64,000 nt of DNA from Psoroptes ovis (GCA_002943765.1 PQWQ01000028.1:496001-560000); one strand, 5' to 3'. Positions 44,201 to 55,078 are shown, counted from the first letter of the stretch. Translations and numbers: made by a program. Notes: generated by a model not told the origin, from the letters alone.

Positions 44201-47200
44201 AATTACAATTTAATTGAACGGAAAACTACCGAATATTAATCAAGTTTTAAAAGAATATCAAATATATTAATTCATCCAAATATATCTCATCTTAAATTTG
44301 ATTTAGATTCGTCATTTGATGAGTTTGTTTATTGACTTTTGATTCGTCAAATTTCAAATGTTCAGCAGTGAAACAAGACAACTCATGTATGATCACATTT
44401 ATGATCTTGATTAGTCGTATATTTATTTGAGAAAAGTGTCATCATTTTTTTCATATTTATTTTAATGATAAAATATGTCAATCATAAAAAATGATGATGA
44501 TGATGATAATTGTTTAATTATTGCTATTATCAACAACGATTAAAAACGTTTCAAATAATGAATAATTGCAACAATTATTTCTGTTGATGATCCCACTGAT
44601 CACACACACACACACACACTCTGTGTTTTAGATCATTAAACTTTGTTTTAGTTGAATCGTTTCAATGTTTTTTTTTTTTTTTTTTTGCATTTAGAATTGA
44701 ATTAATCAAAAATGAATGAAAAATAAAAATATTCTGTGTGATATGAAATCTGTATTTGCGTAAAAATTAAAAAAAAAGAAAAAATTCATAATCACACAGT
44801 TCAATGATTAAATACTTCAGCAATAATTCGTTCGTTATAATTAATATTATTATTATTCTCTTATTTAGTTCATGAACAACATTTCAATTGTTAAAGTTGT
44901 TTATTATTGTTTTTTATATACCAATTTTCTATCTGTTCATTCGTTGTTGTTTTTATAATTTATTGTCACTAATTATTTTTTCATTTGTGTTTGTGCATTT
45001 GTGTGTTTTAACTCTGCTCAAATCTCCATTTTTTCGTATCTCCACACAACAGGTCGGTTCAACACCATCATTGACTAATTCGAGATCGGTTGCAAATCTT
45101 CGAACTTTGTCATTATTTTCAAACACCGATGATGATGAACAACAACAACAACAACTACGTCAGCGACAAATACATCAACGATCATCAAATGTATTGAATA
45201 AAAATAGACATTTATTGGCCACAACAAATGGTGTTGATGATTTTGATAATGATGATGATGATGATGATGATGGTGGTGAAAATTCTTATCATAGTTTAAG
45301 TATGTATTATGATTATTTATGATTGTTTAATATTTAATTTTCATTCAAAATTTTTAAATTTTCCGTTTCATTTCATTTTATTTTTATTTCATTTTATTTC
45401 CGCCATTGCAACCATTACATTTTGATAATATTTAACATGAAAATTTCAAATTCATTTCATTTTATCATATTCAAAAAAAAAAAAAAAAAAATAGCTGCCG
45501 ATGCATTTCGTAAATCAATTTCATTGAGTGATTTATCACGTTCATCTTGTACATTACCAAGAAAATTGAGTATATTTCGTGCATATAATAATAGTAATAA
45601 TAAAAATAATAATAATAATTCAACATCAGTCTCTTCATCAATGAATAATTGTAAGTATTTTTTTTTATAATAATAATGATTATGATGACAAATACATAGA
45701 AAAAAATATTAATCAAATTTTTTACAAAAAAAAATATATCCGTGGTCATTTCAATTTATTTATTTATTCATTCATTTTTATGACAATTTCGTCAACATCA
45801 TTATGTGATGTGTCCATTGAACACAGTTAATTGAATATGTTTGTGCATAAATAATCATTAAAAAAGTAAACATTTTATGTTTACTTTGATTATGTGCAAG
45901 TTTTATTATTATTTGTGTTTGTGTTTCAGTGTTTGTCTGTGAATGTGTACATTGCACCACCATGATGACACATTTTGAAATTTTTTTTCGAAAGATATTT
46001 GTGTATGAAAGGTATTGAATAGAGGTATTGAAATTTTATTTTCAATAGCCATATGGTACAATATATCACCGATGATTGACTGTTGCACTGCACATGTACT
46101 AAAAATCATTATTTTTTTTGAATAATTTTTGATAGACTTATACCTTACACAATTGGTACATTGAAACACATACACATAATGAAACAATGATAATAATAGA
46201 CATAATTTTCATTGATGATTTTTTGGTTATTTACAACTTTGTAAGTCAATTGATATGTTGTGCCTAAACACGATAGGTTTTATTTCATTTATTCACAGTT
46301 ATTATCATTGTTTTTTTGCGGCTAAAAATTTATTTTTCCATCGAAACACATACAAATCATCATCATATCATCGATTCATATGCATGCGGCAGGTTAGATT
46401 AAATTTTTTATAATTATAATTTTTACAAGTTATTGTTTCTTCTTTTGTCTTTTGATAACCCAAATGTTATCTTAATAATTTCTTTTGTTATCATTGTTAT
46501 GATCATAATAACACATATGAACAAACCATCATCATCATCATCATCATGTTTTTTTTTGCCAAATGTGTTAACAAATGATATTATCTATTGTGTATTATTC
46601 TTGGAAAAAACAAAAAAAACCAAATTTGAAAAAAAATGTTTACCTCAATTTTCAATGCAAAAAACAGAAAAAAATATAGATGATATGAATTGTTTGAACA
46701 TGTATTTGTTCTTGTTTTTGTTTTATTTCATTCATTTTCAATCAATTTTAATGATTTGAAAATATGTAAAATTGAAACAAAATAATCGTGATTTATTTTG
46801 ACCAAGTAATGATGATGATGATGATGATGATGATGGTTTCACATCCTCTTTATCCATTTTGATTGTCATTTATTCTCTTATCTAAGTGTATGAATGATGG
46901 TTGTTTTAGTTCAGTTAATCGTAGAGAAACTTTGAACAAAATCATTATTCGAAGTTTATAAATATTTATTTTCGGTTAACTCAAAAAAAAAAAAAAAACA
47001 TCGAAACCACGGTGAACATATTTGTATGATGTTTAATAGTTCAACTTCGAAAAATGAAGACACAAGAAAATATATTGAAAACATCTCTTCGAAGATGATA
47101 TTTTCCATGTTCAGAAAATATTGATGATGATGATTTATAATTATTTAACAAGGTCAGTTTTGATTTGTTTGATTCTCAGTAATAATAATAATGATGATGA

Positions 47201-50046
47201 TGACGATCATCATCATCATCTTTATTGATCTTATTTCCATTTAATAATAATGATTATGATCATGGTTTGTTTGTATACATATAATCTGAGAATATAACTT
47301 ATCTGATAATTTAAATATTGATTTTGTTTGTTTGTTTGTTTTTTAATGAAATTAATCTATTTCTACCGAAAAAACAAAGAAAAAATTACATTTTCCATTG
47401 TTTTCAATACGATACAATCGAATTTATACATTTAGAATACATCAAAGGCTTTCGTTTGCATCCCCTTCGGTTATCATCGATGGTTTTTCTGTTTTGTTTT
47501 GTTTTGATTTTTTTGATTATTTTTTTATAATTTTAATAAAATGTTAATCAATCAATATAATTATATTTGATCGATATTATCGTTTGATTATTAGTTTTAT
47601 TATTATTTTGTAATGTTCATCATTATTATTATTATTATTATTTATTCGGCCATTGTGTAATTTATTTTCAGAGGTAAAAAAAAATTTAAATTAAACTTAA
47701 TTTTAGTTTTTTTTTATTTGGTTATTGTAAAACCATTTAATTAAATGTAAAACAAATTAAAATTAATCTTTATTATTCAGATTGAAAAAGAAAACAATTC
47801 AAAATAATCAGATTTTGATCGAAAGAAGCAAAAAAATGCTCAATATATGATTGATCGATTGATTGATTGATAATATTGACCGATTTCTTTTTCTGAAAAT
47901 AATGATAATACATGTAATAATTTACTTGTATCAGATCTTAGATCAATATTAGTTTCTTTTTGGCTACTTGTTTCCATTGATTTATTGATGAATATTCAAG
48001 ATAAAGATAATTTCATTCTATCAATCTACTTTGAAATGGTTATTTTAAGATTTAAACAAGAAAAAAATTCAATCGTTGAATGAAAAAATGATCATTGTTT
48101 ATTTATTTATTTTTTATTTTAATAAAGATCAATTTTATCTTGAAATGAAATTGTAAATAATTTAAATCTTTGAAATCAATTTCTATGTTTTGATATTTGT
48201 TTTTTCAAATGTTTTCTGTTGTCATTATTTCATCTGCCATTTTTTGTTTAAACATGTTTTATTTCAAATACATTCTTGTAATGGGTCAACTGAACTGAAT
48301 GTGATTTTCTCATTGAAGCAATAAAGAGTTGTTCAAATGTCTTCGGTAAAAAAATGGTTTATTTATAAATAATTATACCATATCAATCTTATCATTTGTA
48401 ATTTCATCTTTGTTATGAGAAATTTTCGCCACCATAAAAAAATGAAAATATTTTTATCAATCTGTTAATATTTTCATACATGTTGTCACTAAATAACAGC
48501 CATCCATTATGAATGGCTATTATTATGATAATGTTAATAATGAAATGTAAAAAAAAAAATTATCCCATCAAACTGGTTAATATTTTGACATAGAAATTTG
48601 AATCTATTTTTAATCTTGTTTTTTTTTCTTCATTTATTTATTCACAGATCAATTTGCACCACTTTGGGATCAAAGACGAGTCGGTCCGCCTGCTACACCG
48701 ACAAACACTGGCTCATTATCAAGAACACCAAGCACAAATACATTGAATAAAGTTGACATGATGCGTTCACAATCTGCACTCTGTCGTCAAGGATTATGGT
48801 CGGCTTCACCATCTACGAATCAATCACCGGCTCCACAACCGCCACCGACTCTATCAGTCGTAAATCCAGCCATTGCTCATTTGAAGCCACCAATGTCGGC
48901 TAATGTATCATCAACAGGAATGATAATTAATCCACGTTCAGGACGAAGTTCTGCACCTCCATCACAATTTCGTAAATCAGCTGCAACGATATCTTGCGCT
49001 AGTTCATCACGACGTGGTGATAGCACTGAAGATGATGAAGAAATGGATGGATCAGCAATCAATTCGGATGACGATAATTCAGATGAGCATAGAAATATGC
49101 GACCCAGACCTGTTACACCACCGAAACCTAACATTCTTAAACAAATACGCCGTAGTTCAAATTCGAATGGCAATCCAATGATAAATCCTATGACAGTACA
49201 ACCAATGAATTCTTATCCAAATCACCACTATGTACAGAATCCACATCAGCCTGTGACACAATCTGCTCGCCCTAGACGTTTATGGTCTACAGATACGATG
49301 AGATCATCCAAAAGTGAATTCAACCTTGCAAGCATCGGCCGTGATACGCCAGTAAGACGCCGAACAAATAGTGGAATGCCAGCTGGCGGGCCGATGTGGC
49401 CCCCAAATCCAGCGCTAGTTGTCAATGACAGGTTTGATCTATATATGACCAATCCTTCATCCGTTCCTTGTAAGTATTTAGTTGATTGACTGCCTTAAAT
49501 CCAATTAATTTTTGCCTACTTTTTTCTTTATAATTAGTATCACTCGATTTATGTCAACATTTGGTCAATGAAATGAGTTTTCTAACAAATTATGTTTCAC
49601 GAATTTATGAACGAGCTTCATATTCTGACAACACTGAAATTGTAGCATATTTGAAAGAAACACTTGGTCAAGTCATACGAGATATTCATTCAATTATTGG
49701 ACGCTCACCTAATAACAATAATAATAATATCAACAATAATAAACCAGTTGTTCCACAAAAACCTGATATTGTTATTCATAATGATCGAAATATGAATAAT
49801 GAAAATAATAATTCATCATCGAATAAAAATAATCAAAATTCTTTCGATATGAATGATCCTCAAACACAAGAAATGTTTAAAAAATTTTATGCATTTTTAC
49901 AAATGACTAATAATGTAGCCAATAATAATAATAATCATCAATCGTCAATGAACAACAACAATTCACAGCAACAACAACAACAACAGCAGCAGCAATCATC
50001 AAATAATTCAGCTAAGATCAATAACAATAATAATAATAGTGATTAA
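21072..50046 (+). CDS. MAPKBP1: MAPKBP1/WDR62 homologue (WD40 JNK-scaffold protein), full gene span
   Basis: Joined coding exons: 21072-21464, 35598-35689, 35773-35893, 36048-36140, 39546-39950, 40028-40396, 40457-40793, 40856-43110, 45053-45299, 45495-45650, 48648-49469 and 49538-50046. Every intron is GT-AG and every phase matches, giving about 1932 aa. Residues 132 to about 842 are a long run of WD repeats that matches vertebrate MAPKBP1 and WDR62 almost end to end (RKNKQHHI, DGKYIVTGE, GHKYGIN, YFVTVGNRHVRFWYLE, ASRDRFIH, DDHSSSIT, SCGADKS, GHSEIVTG). In that family these repeats form two beta-propellers. The remaining 1100 residues are mostly low-complexity Ser/Asn/Asp/Gln, with conserved islands near the start (LPRGRWAQR) and a helical C-terminal segment. 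The vertebrate proteins are about 1500 aa and scaffold JNK signalling; WDR62 also acts at the spindle pole. Motif wording (LYHSSC, CEFNNRRLLNKWVEL) is nearer MAPKBP1 than WDR62, as expected of a pre-duplication homologue. Function here is inferred from family. Confidence 0.93.
21601..21630 (+). repeat. Perfect 12-bp inverted repeat with 6-nt loop
   Basis: CATCAAACGCAT, loop CAATAA, then ATGCGTTTGATG. It lies 137 bp inside intron 1 and 17 bp after the in-frame stop that an intron-retaining transcript would use. Confidence 0.85.
22517..22597. mobile_element. 81-bp mariner-type MITE, subfamily A
   Basis: The right end is intact (CTTTTCGGACAACCTAA then TA). The left end is decayed (TAAGATCGGCCGGATAG). 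The interior has CGATTTTCATGAGCAACTC and GATTAAGC, which marks subfamily A in + orientation. It sits 190 bp from the inverted copy at 22787. Confidence 0.8.
22787..22866. mobile_element. 80-bp mariner-type MITE, subfamily A, inverted
   Basis: Starts TTAGGCTGTCCGAAAAGTTC and ends CTTTTCGGACAACTCAA, with TA on both sides (22785-22786 and 22867-22868). The interior CCGCTTAATCAATAGAGTTG is the reverse complement of the subfamily A core, so this copy is inserted in the opposite direction to its neighbour. Confidence 0.87.
23135..23190. repeat. 22-bp tandem repeat, about 2.5 copies
   Basis: The unit TTTGAATCACAATTCAAATC plus two bases repeats with period 22. Each unit is itself a near-palindrome (TTTGAAT...ATTCAAA). 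Confidence 0.75.
23590..23669. mobile_element. 80-bp mariner-type MITE, subfamily B
   Basis: Begins TTAGGTTGTCCAATAAGTTC and ends CTTTTCGGACCACCTAA, flanked by TA (23588-23589 and 23670-23671). The right interior AATCGGCAAAAAC is the subfamily B signature. Confidence 0.85.
25654..25675. repeat. T(22) homopolymer
   Basis: A run of 22 T residues inside intron 1 of the MAPKBP1/WDR62 homologue. Confidence 0.9.
29250..29284. repeat. (ATG)n microsatellite
   Basis: Eleven perfect ATG/GAT repeats about 180 bp upstream of the candidate first exon at 29463. Possibly in its promoter or 5' UTR, but no specific signal is seen. Confidence 0.9.
29463..29654 (+). CDS. MAPKBP1: MAPKBP1/WDR62 alternative first exon b
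   Basis: 64 codons from ATG-ATG, rich in Thr, Ser and Ala, ending ...FIKYPE before GTATGA in phase 0. It therefore splices in frame to VKLDR at 35598. A TAA stop lies immediately upstream in frame, so it can begin a protein but cannot be an internal coding exon following 21464. It would give a 1865-aa isoform with a different N-terminus. Use of this exon rests on its phase, composition and donor site; no conserved motif supports it. Confidence 0.6.
34026..34053. repeat. Perfect 10-bp inverted repeat with 8-nt loop
   Basis: TATTTCAAGC, loop CAACTGTT, GCTTGAAATA. It lies at the edge of an unusually complex, less AT-rich 130-bp patch in intron 1. Confidence 0.8.
35598..35689 (+). CDS. MAPKBP1: MAPKBP1/WDR62 exon 2
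   Basis: Encodes VKLDRILGLTVSNN through TVVYPSG, the start of the first propeller, equivalent to the vertebrate stretch that begins V-LEKVLGIT and ends VAYPAG. The acceptor is TTTTTAG and the donor GTAAAT; the Gly codon is split with the next exon. Confidence 0.93.
35773..35893 (+). CDS. MAPKBP1: MAPKBP1/WDR62 exon 3
   Basis: Encodes CVLVLNNQRKNKQHHI and then FSKDGKYIVTGE, a highly conserved block of the family. Acceptor TTAG, donor GTGAGT. The flanking introns are short (83 and 154 bp). Confidence 0.95.
36048..36140 (+). CDS. MAPKBP1: MAPKBP1/WDR62 exon 4
   Basis: 31 codons, CGHQPHCRIWEVSSGEQIAS through GHKYGINCV, one WD repeat with the usual W-D-like WEV and GH dipeptide. Acceptor TTTTCAG, donor GTATGT, phase 0 at both ends. 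The vertebrate counterpart reads GHRPAVRIWDV through GHKYGVACV. Confidence 0.95.
36141..39545 (+). other. Intron 4 of MAPKBP1/WDR62 (3.4 kb)
   Basis: Holds one mariner-type element (36991-37070) and AT-rich simple sequence. No coding sequence recognised. The short frames near 38113-38740 are low-complexity and lack splice support. Confidence 0.8.
36991..37070. mobile_element. 80-bp mariner-type MITE, subfamily B
   Basis: Begins CTAGGTTGTCCGGAAAGTTT and ends CTTTTCGGACAACCTAA, flanked by TA (36989-36990 and 37071-37072). The interior TGCCGGTTATATCGTATAAA plus AAAATCGGCAAGAAC marks subfamily B. The two ends pair over nearly 28 bp. Confidence 0.87.
39546..39950 (+). CDS. MAPKBP1: MAPKBP1/WDR62 exon 5
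   Basis: 135 codons in phase 0. It carries FSPDSKYVVSIGSQHDM, NVWDWKK, SFSENGNYFVTVGNRHVRFW and GLLCEFNNRRLLNKWVEL, all strongly conserved in MAPKBP1/WDR62. Donor GTAATT after AAG. Confidence 0.96.
40028..40396 (+). CDS. MAPKBP1: MAPKBP1/WDR62 exon 6
   Basis: Encodes TESANCLTLSHNYICVGC, TLPKPHQLGIDIA and DRSVYFWSLNDIKRIGKL, ending CIWDID before GTATAT. The donor is chosen there because reading on gives a stop, whereas splicing to 40457 restores IYPYNTRSSRHLLPPGTFLT as in the family. Confidence 0.92.
40457..40793 (+). CDS. MAPKBP1: MAPKBP1/WDR62 exon 7
   Basis: Follows a 60-bp intron. Encodes LPPGTFLTCSSDDTIRIWN, then IKKNFFSPELMKILYMD, and ends DGKHLASG with the Gly codon split. The insert between the repeats (DPDWIQTKSSSNG) is at the place where vertebrates also vary. 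Confidence 0.95.
40856..43110 (+). CDS. MAPKBP1: MAPKBP1/WDR62 exon 8
   Basis: The largest exon, 751 codons. Its first 240 codons complete the second propeller (ASRDRFIHIYD, DDHSSSITSVKF, SCGADKSLIFRS, SCTDKSIYIYDYQTGEC, GHSEIVTGLKFS, SVSGDGCIFVWKL). After that come a conserved LPTWVRKQRFEENRERF and LPRGRWAQRF, then about 390 residues rich in Asn, Ser, Thr and Asp with short poly-Asn and poly-Thr runs. The exon closes with a basic, probably helical RREELSKVLSDVKKRLQT. Phase 0 donor GTAAGT. Confidence 0.96.
43111..45052 (+). other. Intron 8 of MAPKBP1/WDR62 (1.9 kb)
   Basis: AT-rich, with A and T runs (43552-43573 and 44667-44686) and a CA run (44601-44617). No coding sequence seen. Confidence 0.8.
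45053..45299 (+). CDS. MAPKBP1: MAPKBP1/WDR62 exon 9
   Basis: Starts VGSTPSLTNSRSVANLRTLS and passes through a poly-Gln and a poly-Asp run (FDNDDDDDDDGG) to YHSLS. Ends with one base of a codon before GTATGT. Supported by open frame, composition and compatible phases; the sequence itself is poorly conserved. Confidence 0.85.
45495..45650 (+). CDS. MAPKBP1: MAPKBP1/WDR62 exon 10
   Basis: Encodes ADAFRKSISLSDLSRSSCTL then PRKLSIFRAYNN and an Asn/Ser-rich end. The acceptor TAG directly follows nineteen A residues, an unusual 3' splice site with no adjacent pyrimidine tract. Donor GTAAGT; both phases are 1 and fit their neighbours. Confidence 0.83.
45651..48647 (+). other. Intron 10 of MAPKBP1/WDR62 (3.0 kb)
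   Basis: AT-rich with GAT (46809-46834) and ATT (47626-47643) runs. No coding sequence or transposon recognised. Confidence 0.8.
46809..46834. repeat. (GAT)n microsatellite
   Basis: Eight or more perfect GAT/ATG repeats inside intron 10 of the MAPKBP1/WDR62 homologue. Confidence 0.88.
48648..49469 (+). CDS. MAPKBP1: MAPKBP1/WDR62 exon 11
   Basis: 274 codons, Pro/Ser-rich and presumably disordered: QFAPLWDQRRVGPPATPTN, an acidic patch EDDEEMDG, and basic Ser-containing stretches (RRLWSTDTMRSSKSEFNLAS, PVRRRTNSG) that look like kinase or docking sites. That reading is inference. Ends with one base before GTAAGT. Confidence 0.9.
49538..50046 (+). CDS. MAPKBP1: MAPKBP1/WDR62 exon 12 (last coding exon)
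   Basis: Begins LSLDLCQHLVNEMSFLTNYV and continues to GQVIRDIHSIIG, a probable helical segment at the position of the C-terminal dimerisation helices of MAPKBP1/WDR62. It then drifts into long Asn and Gln runs and stops at TAA (50044-50046). A possible poly(A) signal AATAAA lies at 50871-50876. Confidence 0.92.
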
Positions 50047-53000
50047 TTCATTTAAAATAAGTAAAATTCTTAAAAATTTTCAATTTTTTAAATCTAAAAC
50101 CTTGAAATAATGTCTTAAATTTCATGATTTTAATATAGAAATCATTTGGACATTTTCAGTTTCATGTTTCATGTTAAAAGGCTACCTACACTTGTTTTTT
50201 TTACACCTTCGTTTTTTTTTCATTCATTCATACCTATACACACACACACACACGATGAACCTTTGAATGAAAAACAAACGAAATCATCATTGCCATTTCC
50301 ATAGAAATATATATGATATGTGTATCACATCATTCATATGTATTTCAATGTCAATCTCAATAATAATAATAATAATGAAACAAAACGATTCCTAATAATT
50401 AATATAATTTATATTTATTTCAATGTTTTTTTCATTTGTTCACTAACAATTCCAGCAAATGACCCTTCCAACCCTTTATTTTATAATGAAATTTCCATTC
50501 TTAATTTTATTACTCTACAATGATGATGATGCGAGATGATTTTGTAATTTTATAATTCCGAATTTCTTTCAAATACACAAGTAAATCATGTAATATCCAT
50601 CATCATCATCATTAGATTTTTTATAATCAATTAACAATTGTTATTATCATTATCACTGTCTTTTTTTTAATTATATTATTATAATTGATTAATATTTTAT
50701 TTAATGATTCCAAAATACACTTAATACTATTCATACACAAACATTCCAATATTCCACATTCTTATTTTTTTTAAGAAAAACAAAAATTTTAAGAAAATCT
50801 TATGTACAAATGCACAATACTATTACCAATGATAATAATGATAATTATTATTACCATTTAAGTAATTTATAATAAAATTGTTTTCTATTATTTAAATGGG
50901 TAAAAATGATTTTCATCATTTTTACTGGCTTCATCAATGTATTGACATGAATAATTTTCAATTTGAAAAATTCAAAAATTGTTTTTGACATTCTCCTGAC
51001 ACAGATGGCAGCAACCGCGCTTGGCAAATCTTAACAATTTAAAATGATGAATCATTCCGATATTTTTGATCAGTTTCAAATTCATAAAAAATTTCCGATT
51101 CAACAACAACAAGGGTGTATAACAAGGTTTGTGTTTATGTTTTTTATTTTGTTTGACTACCATCGCAACATCAACCGACGAACAGAGAGCTTCGATCATG
51201 CTCATCATCATCATCATCATCGTCGATTCATCTATTTAGAATTAAATTCGTACCGATTTTCGTTTCATTTTGGTCAATTGAAAAGGCATTTGACTTCTGT
51301 TACATCATTGTTCCAACTGTTCATGCCCTGATATTTGTTATTGTTGTTATCAATCGACTTTAGTTGATATGAATACAACAAACGATTCTATATAGAATGC
51401 GGCAGAAGGCAGAATTTCCTATCCATGACTCACTATTTTTGTTTGAAAAGACCTGCTTTTGCTTCCTAGCTGTCTGTTTATGTGTGTTTATTTACTTTAT
51501 CGGATACGGATATTATAATCTGTATTCACAATATGTTTTTCTCATATCTCAAAACATGATTTGACTAAAATTTAATGATAATATCAAATATTATCAATCT
51601 AACCACCACTAAACAAACTGATTGTAGATTATCATTGTTGTTTTGTTTTGTTTCTCACAAATGAAACAAGAATTCAAGTTTATTTTCCAAATAGTTAATG
51701 GTTTTCCATTGAAAAAATTTTGAACAATTGTTTGTTTGTTGTGTTGTGTACCTTTTTCAACAATGTTTTCATTATGAATACATTGGCTCTTGTTATTGCA
51801 TGAAAACCACTATTAAAAGCTAATGATATTTCTTTTATATTTCTAAATTCTCGAAAAATTCAAATAATTATTCTTGTGTCCATTTCTTATTGCATTGATT
51901 ATAATAATATCAAAAAAATAATAATAATAATTCTTGGTCGACAACCACTACATATTAATGCTACAATAATAATAATCGAAAACAACAATCATTTGGCTAC
52001 TCCGCCTGATATGGTTGACTTGTGTTTATTATTATTATTGTTGTTGTTGTTATTATTATTATTTTAATGAAATGTCTGAATTTTGAAATCGTCTGAATTA
52101 TAAAATAATAGTAGTCAATTCATCTCATCAACATTTATAAAGCATTTTATTTTATATTTTTATTTTATTTTATTTTATTTTTTGTTCTTCAACCATTGTG
52201 AATGAACATTTGTTGGTTGTTCAAGAAATGACTCATCATTGCACACACAATATTGTCGGTAGAGTGATGGTATAGAATTTTAGCAGCAGCAGCAGCAACC
52301 AAAAACGACCAATTAATGTGTGTATTTGAAATTGAAGAACTTGAATCAAATTTTATTGTAGAAATTTTGATCATAAATTTTTTCGATTCATCGATCTCTT
52401 TTATGCTTTTTGGCTTTTTCTAAACACTGAAATATTGAAGCAAAATAGACAAATCTTCAATTCATGTCTATAGATTGAAATACCGAAAATCAATTTTTTT
52501 TTTGAAAAATAATCAAACGTCATCGTTAATCATCATTTGATTTGGATTTGTTCTTGAATTATTGAATAGTTTTTTTTTTCTATATCAAACAAGTCATCAT
52601 AAAATCATCATCGTTGGTTCAAAATTGTGGAATTGAATGATTGATCAAAAATACAATAAATAATAATAATTGTTTTAAATAAACAGGTTTGACATTTATG
52701 ATTTAGTTTTATTATATTTTTTTTTATTTGAAAATATTTATTCTTTTGTTTTTTAGAATTGAATCTTTTATTATATGATTGTCGTTTACGATTTATAATC
52801 ATCATAATCAATCTAATCATTCACAGTCTTATAATCTAAAGATTACACATAAAAACCGCAAATAAACAGTGCAATCAAAGTGACAATTGCAAAAGAACCT
52901 GCGAAGTTATTAATCTTAATTTCCCTATATTATTATTTGTACGAAACGCAATTTCAAAGACTCATTTGAAAGCTAATCAAAAGTTATTTTACAAGCTAAA

Positions 53001-53107
53001 AATCGTTCATAAATCTGTTATTATTGTTCTTGTATTGTTTACATATATATCAATCAAATTGTCAAATTGTCTCAATTTTTTCTTCAATTGTTTCCTTATA
53101 TTTTCAA
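50047..53107. other. Spacer: MAPKBP1 3' UTR, intergenic DNA, reticulon 5' flank
   Basis: No coding exon recognised. AATAAA at 50871 may end the upstream transcript. A TTA/TTG-rich run lies at 52025-52063. The last few hundred bases probably contain the reticulon promoter and an untranslated exon ending at 53107, where CAA meets GTAAGT. The start of that exon cannot be placed from sequence. Confidence 0.6.
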
Positions 53108-53178
53108 GTAAGTTTTTTTCTTTGTTTATGATTTCCTTATTCAAAATAATTGTCAATAATTTCTCATTTTGTTTTCAG
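53108..53178 (+). other. Predicted 5' UTR intron of the reticulon long form
   Basis: GTAAGT at 53108 and TTTTCAG ending 53178, 71 bp, just upstream of the ATG at 53206. It is in the size range of the other short introns here. The reading frame is also open through it, so the evidence is the splice signals alone. Confidence 0.6.
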
Positions 53179-53205
53179 ATATTCTTATTAATCAGTCGTA
53201 AAAAG

Positions 53206-55078
53206 ATGGACAATTATGAATTGCCTGATGAAAATTCTGTTGGAAAACTTATCGATGTGACAATGTTGCCCGATGATATCAAGTCTGAAAAACCTCAAGA
53301 TATTGTCAATATTATGGACAGTACAATCAATGTCGATAAAAATAATTTAAATAATAATTTTGATGATTCGTTGGACATGCATGATGTTAGCAATATTTGT
53401 GATGAAAAATTTGATCTTTTAGAAATGACTTATGATAATTCACAAATATCTGATAATAATTCAGCAATCTCAGATTCACCTTTGAATACAAGTGTTATTC
53501 AAAATAAAAATATTACTGATAATGACAATATTAACAGCGATAAAGATCAAATAATCCAAATAACCTCATCAATGAACAAAGATGAATTAACTCAAAAAGA
53601 ATCCGATAAAATTAATGATGAAAAACATTATGACAATATGAAAAATGACATCTCACAAAGTAATGATGATAATAAATCCGTAATGGACACAACAACATCA
53701 TCGAATGATGATAGCCAATTGAATCAAACAGTATTTGAAATCTCAGATAAATCATTCAAAAAATCTGATTCAGTTGAATATATTGCTGATAAATTGAGTG
53801 AACAATTTTCTGGTGCAATCATTTCAAATGAAATCGAACAACAAGAACCTTTTATTGCGAAACCAGTTGAAGAAGAAAAACATGTGGAAAAATCATTGGA
53901 TCAGGTTGAATCAAATCCAGCACCTTCGTCAAACGATTCTAATGCAGAAAAATCTTCAGCAGTTGCCTCTGAAATATTGCAATCTGAACCAAGCACAATC
54001 ATCCCTGAAGCAATTTCGGCACAGGAAAGTAATCCATTCACATCCGAAAATTCAAATGTAGTTGAACATGACAATCCTGTTGAGCTGAATGAAAAACAAG
54101 ATAAACCTATTGATATTTCTAGCACATCAATCGATATAAAATCTGTTGTTGATGCTCCTGAATCTGCCTCTAAAGGTGTTGGAGAAATTAACTCTGATAA
54201 TTTAATGTCTGATGCTTCTACCTTTCCACCGATGATAAAGAAAGAGTCTGCAAATAATCAATCGAATGCATTTGTTGTTGATTATGATACATCAGCTGCA
54301 GCTGCTGCTGTTGTGGAAGAAGCAATAGCTACAGCTAAAACTGTTAGCTCTAATATGATGAATGCTGATTTTATGACCACGTCAGCTCCGATGAAAAACT
54401 TATCTTCATCCGTGGACAACAACGATGGTAATGATTCGAATGATAAAGTAACAAATTTAATCGATAATAATAGTAGTGAAAAACCAGTATCATCATCATC
54501 ATCCGTATTAAGTGAACCATTGTCTGAAGTTAATGACGATCGAATTTCCAAAGAAAAAGAGCAACTTGTTAAGTCAGATTCTCTTTCGGATGTACAACAG
54601 CAGCACCAACAACAACAACAACAAAATTTTGAAAACGAAGAAAAAATACAAGAGCAACAATCATTTTTGCCTTCGTCATCAGTAACATCATCATCATCAC
54701 CATCACCAACACCGGTAAAGAGTGATATTATTGAACAAGAACAAGAGTTGTCTAATATTACTAAAATAATAAATAACAACAATAATCAATCTGAAATAAA
54801 AGAAGAATCATCATCAGTTGACATATCGGAAAATTCAACACCATCATGTACTGATTTTGAACCAAAACAACAACAATATTCATCAGAATTGAAAAAAGAA
54901 GAAGAAATTGAAGATCAACAACAAAAATCACAATACGAACAATTAGAAGATAATCAACAACAACAGCCAATACAACAACCAATACAAAATCCAATCGAAA
55001 ACATTGAAACAAAAATGGGTAAAAAAAATTATCGTCAATATTCAAATGATTCAAGTTCTGTCAATAATTCTGAACCAG
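53206..55078 (+). CDS. Rtnl1: Reticulon first exon a (long acidic N-terminus)
   Basis: 624 codons plus one base, starting MDNYELPDENSVGKLIDVTM. Rich in Asp, Glu, Ser and Asn, with Gln runs near the 3' end and an Ala run (SAAAAAVVEEA). No transmembrane segment or known domain. It ends EP plus G before GTTTGT; the single base joins TC of exon 60129 to give Val, preserving VADILYWRD. The ATG is the first after the probable UTR intron. Confidence 0.9.

Noticed and set aside
50972..51331. Overlapping frames on both strands with His and Gln runs
   Set aside because: Driven by CAT and CAA repeats; no conserved motif or joining exon. Left as intergenic.
52966..53205. 80 extra residues at the N-terminus of the reticulon long form, some hydrophobic
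   Set aside because: The upstream frame lacks an ATG at its start (TTG at 52966) and spans a good GTAAGT/TTTTCAG intron. The hydrophobic residues come from T-rich UTR and intron sequence.
54282..54782. 166-codon frame on the - strand
   Set aside because: Reverse image of the Gln/Ser/Asp-rich reticulon long exon; poly-Cys and poly-Asp arise from CAA/TCA repeats.
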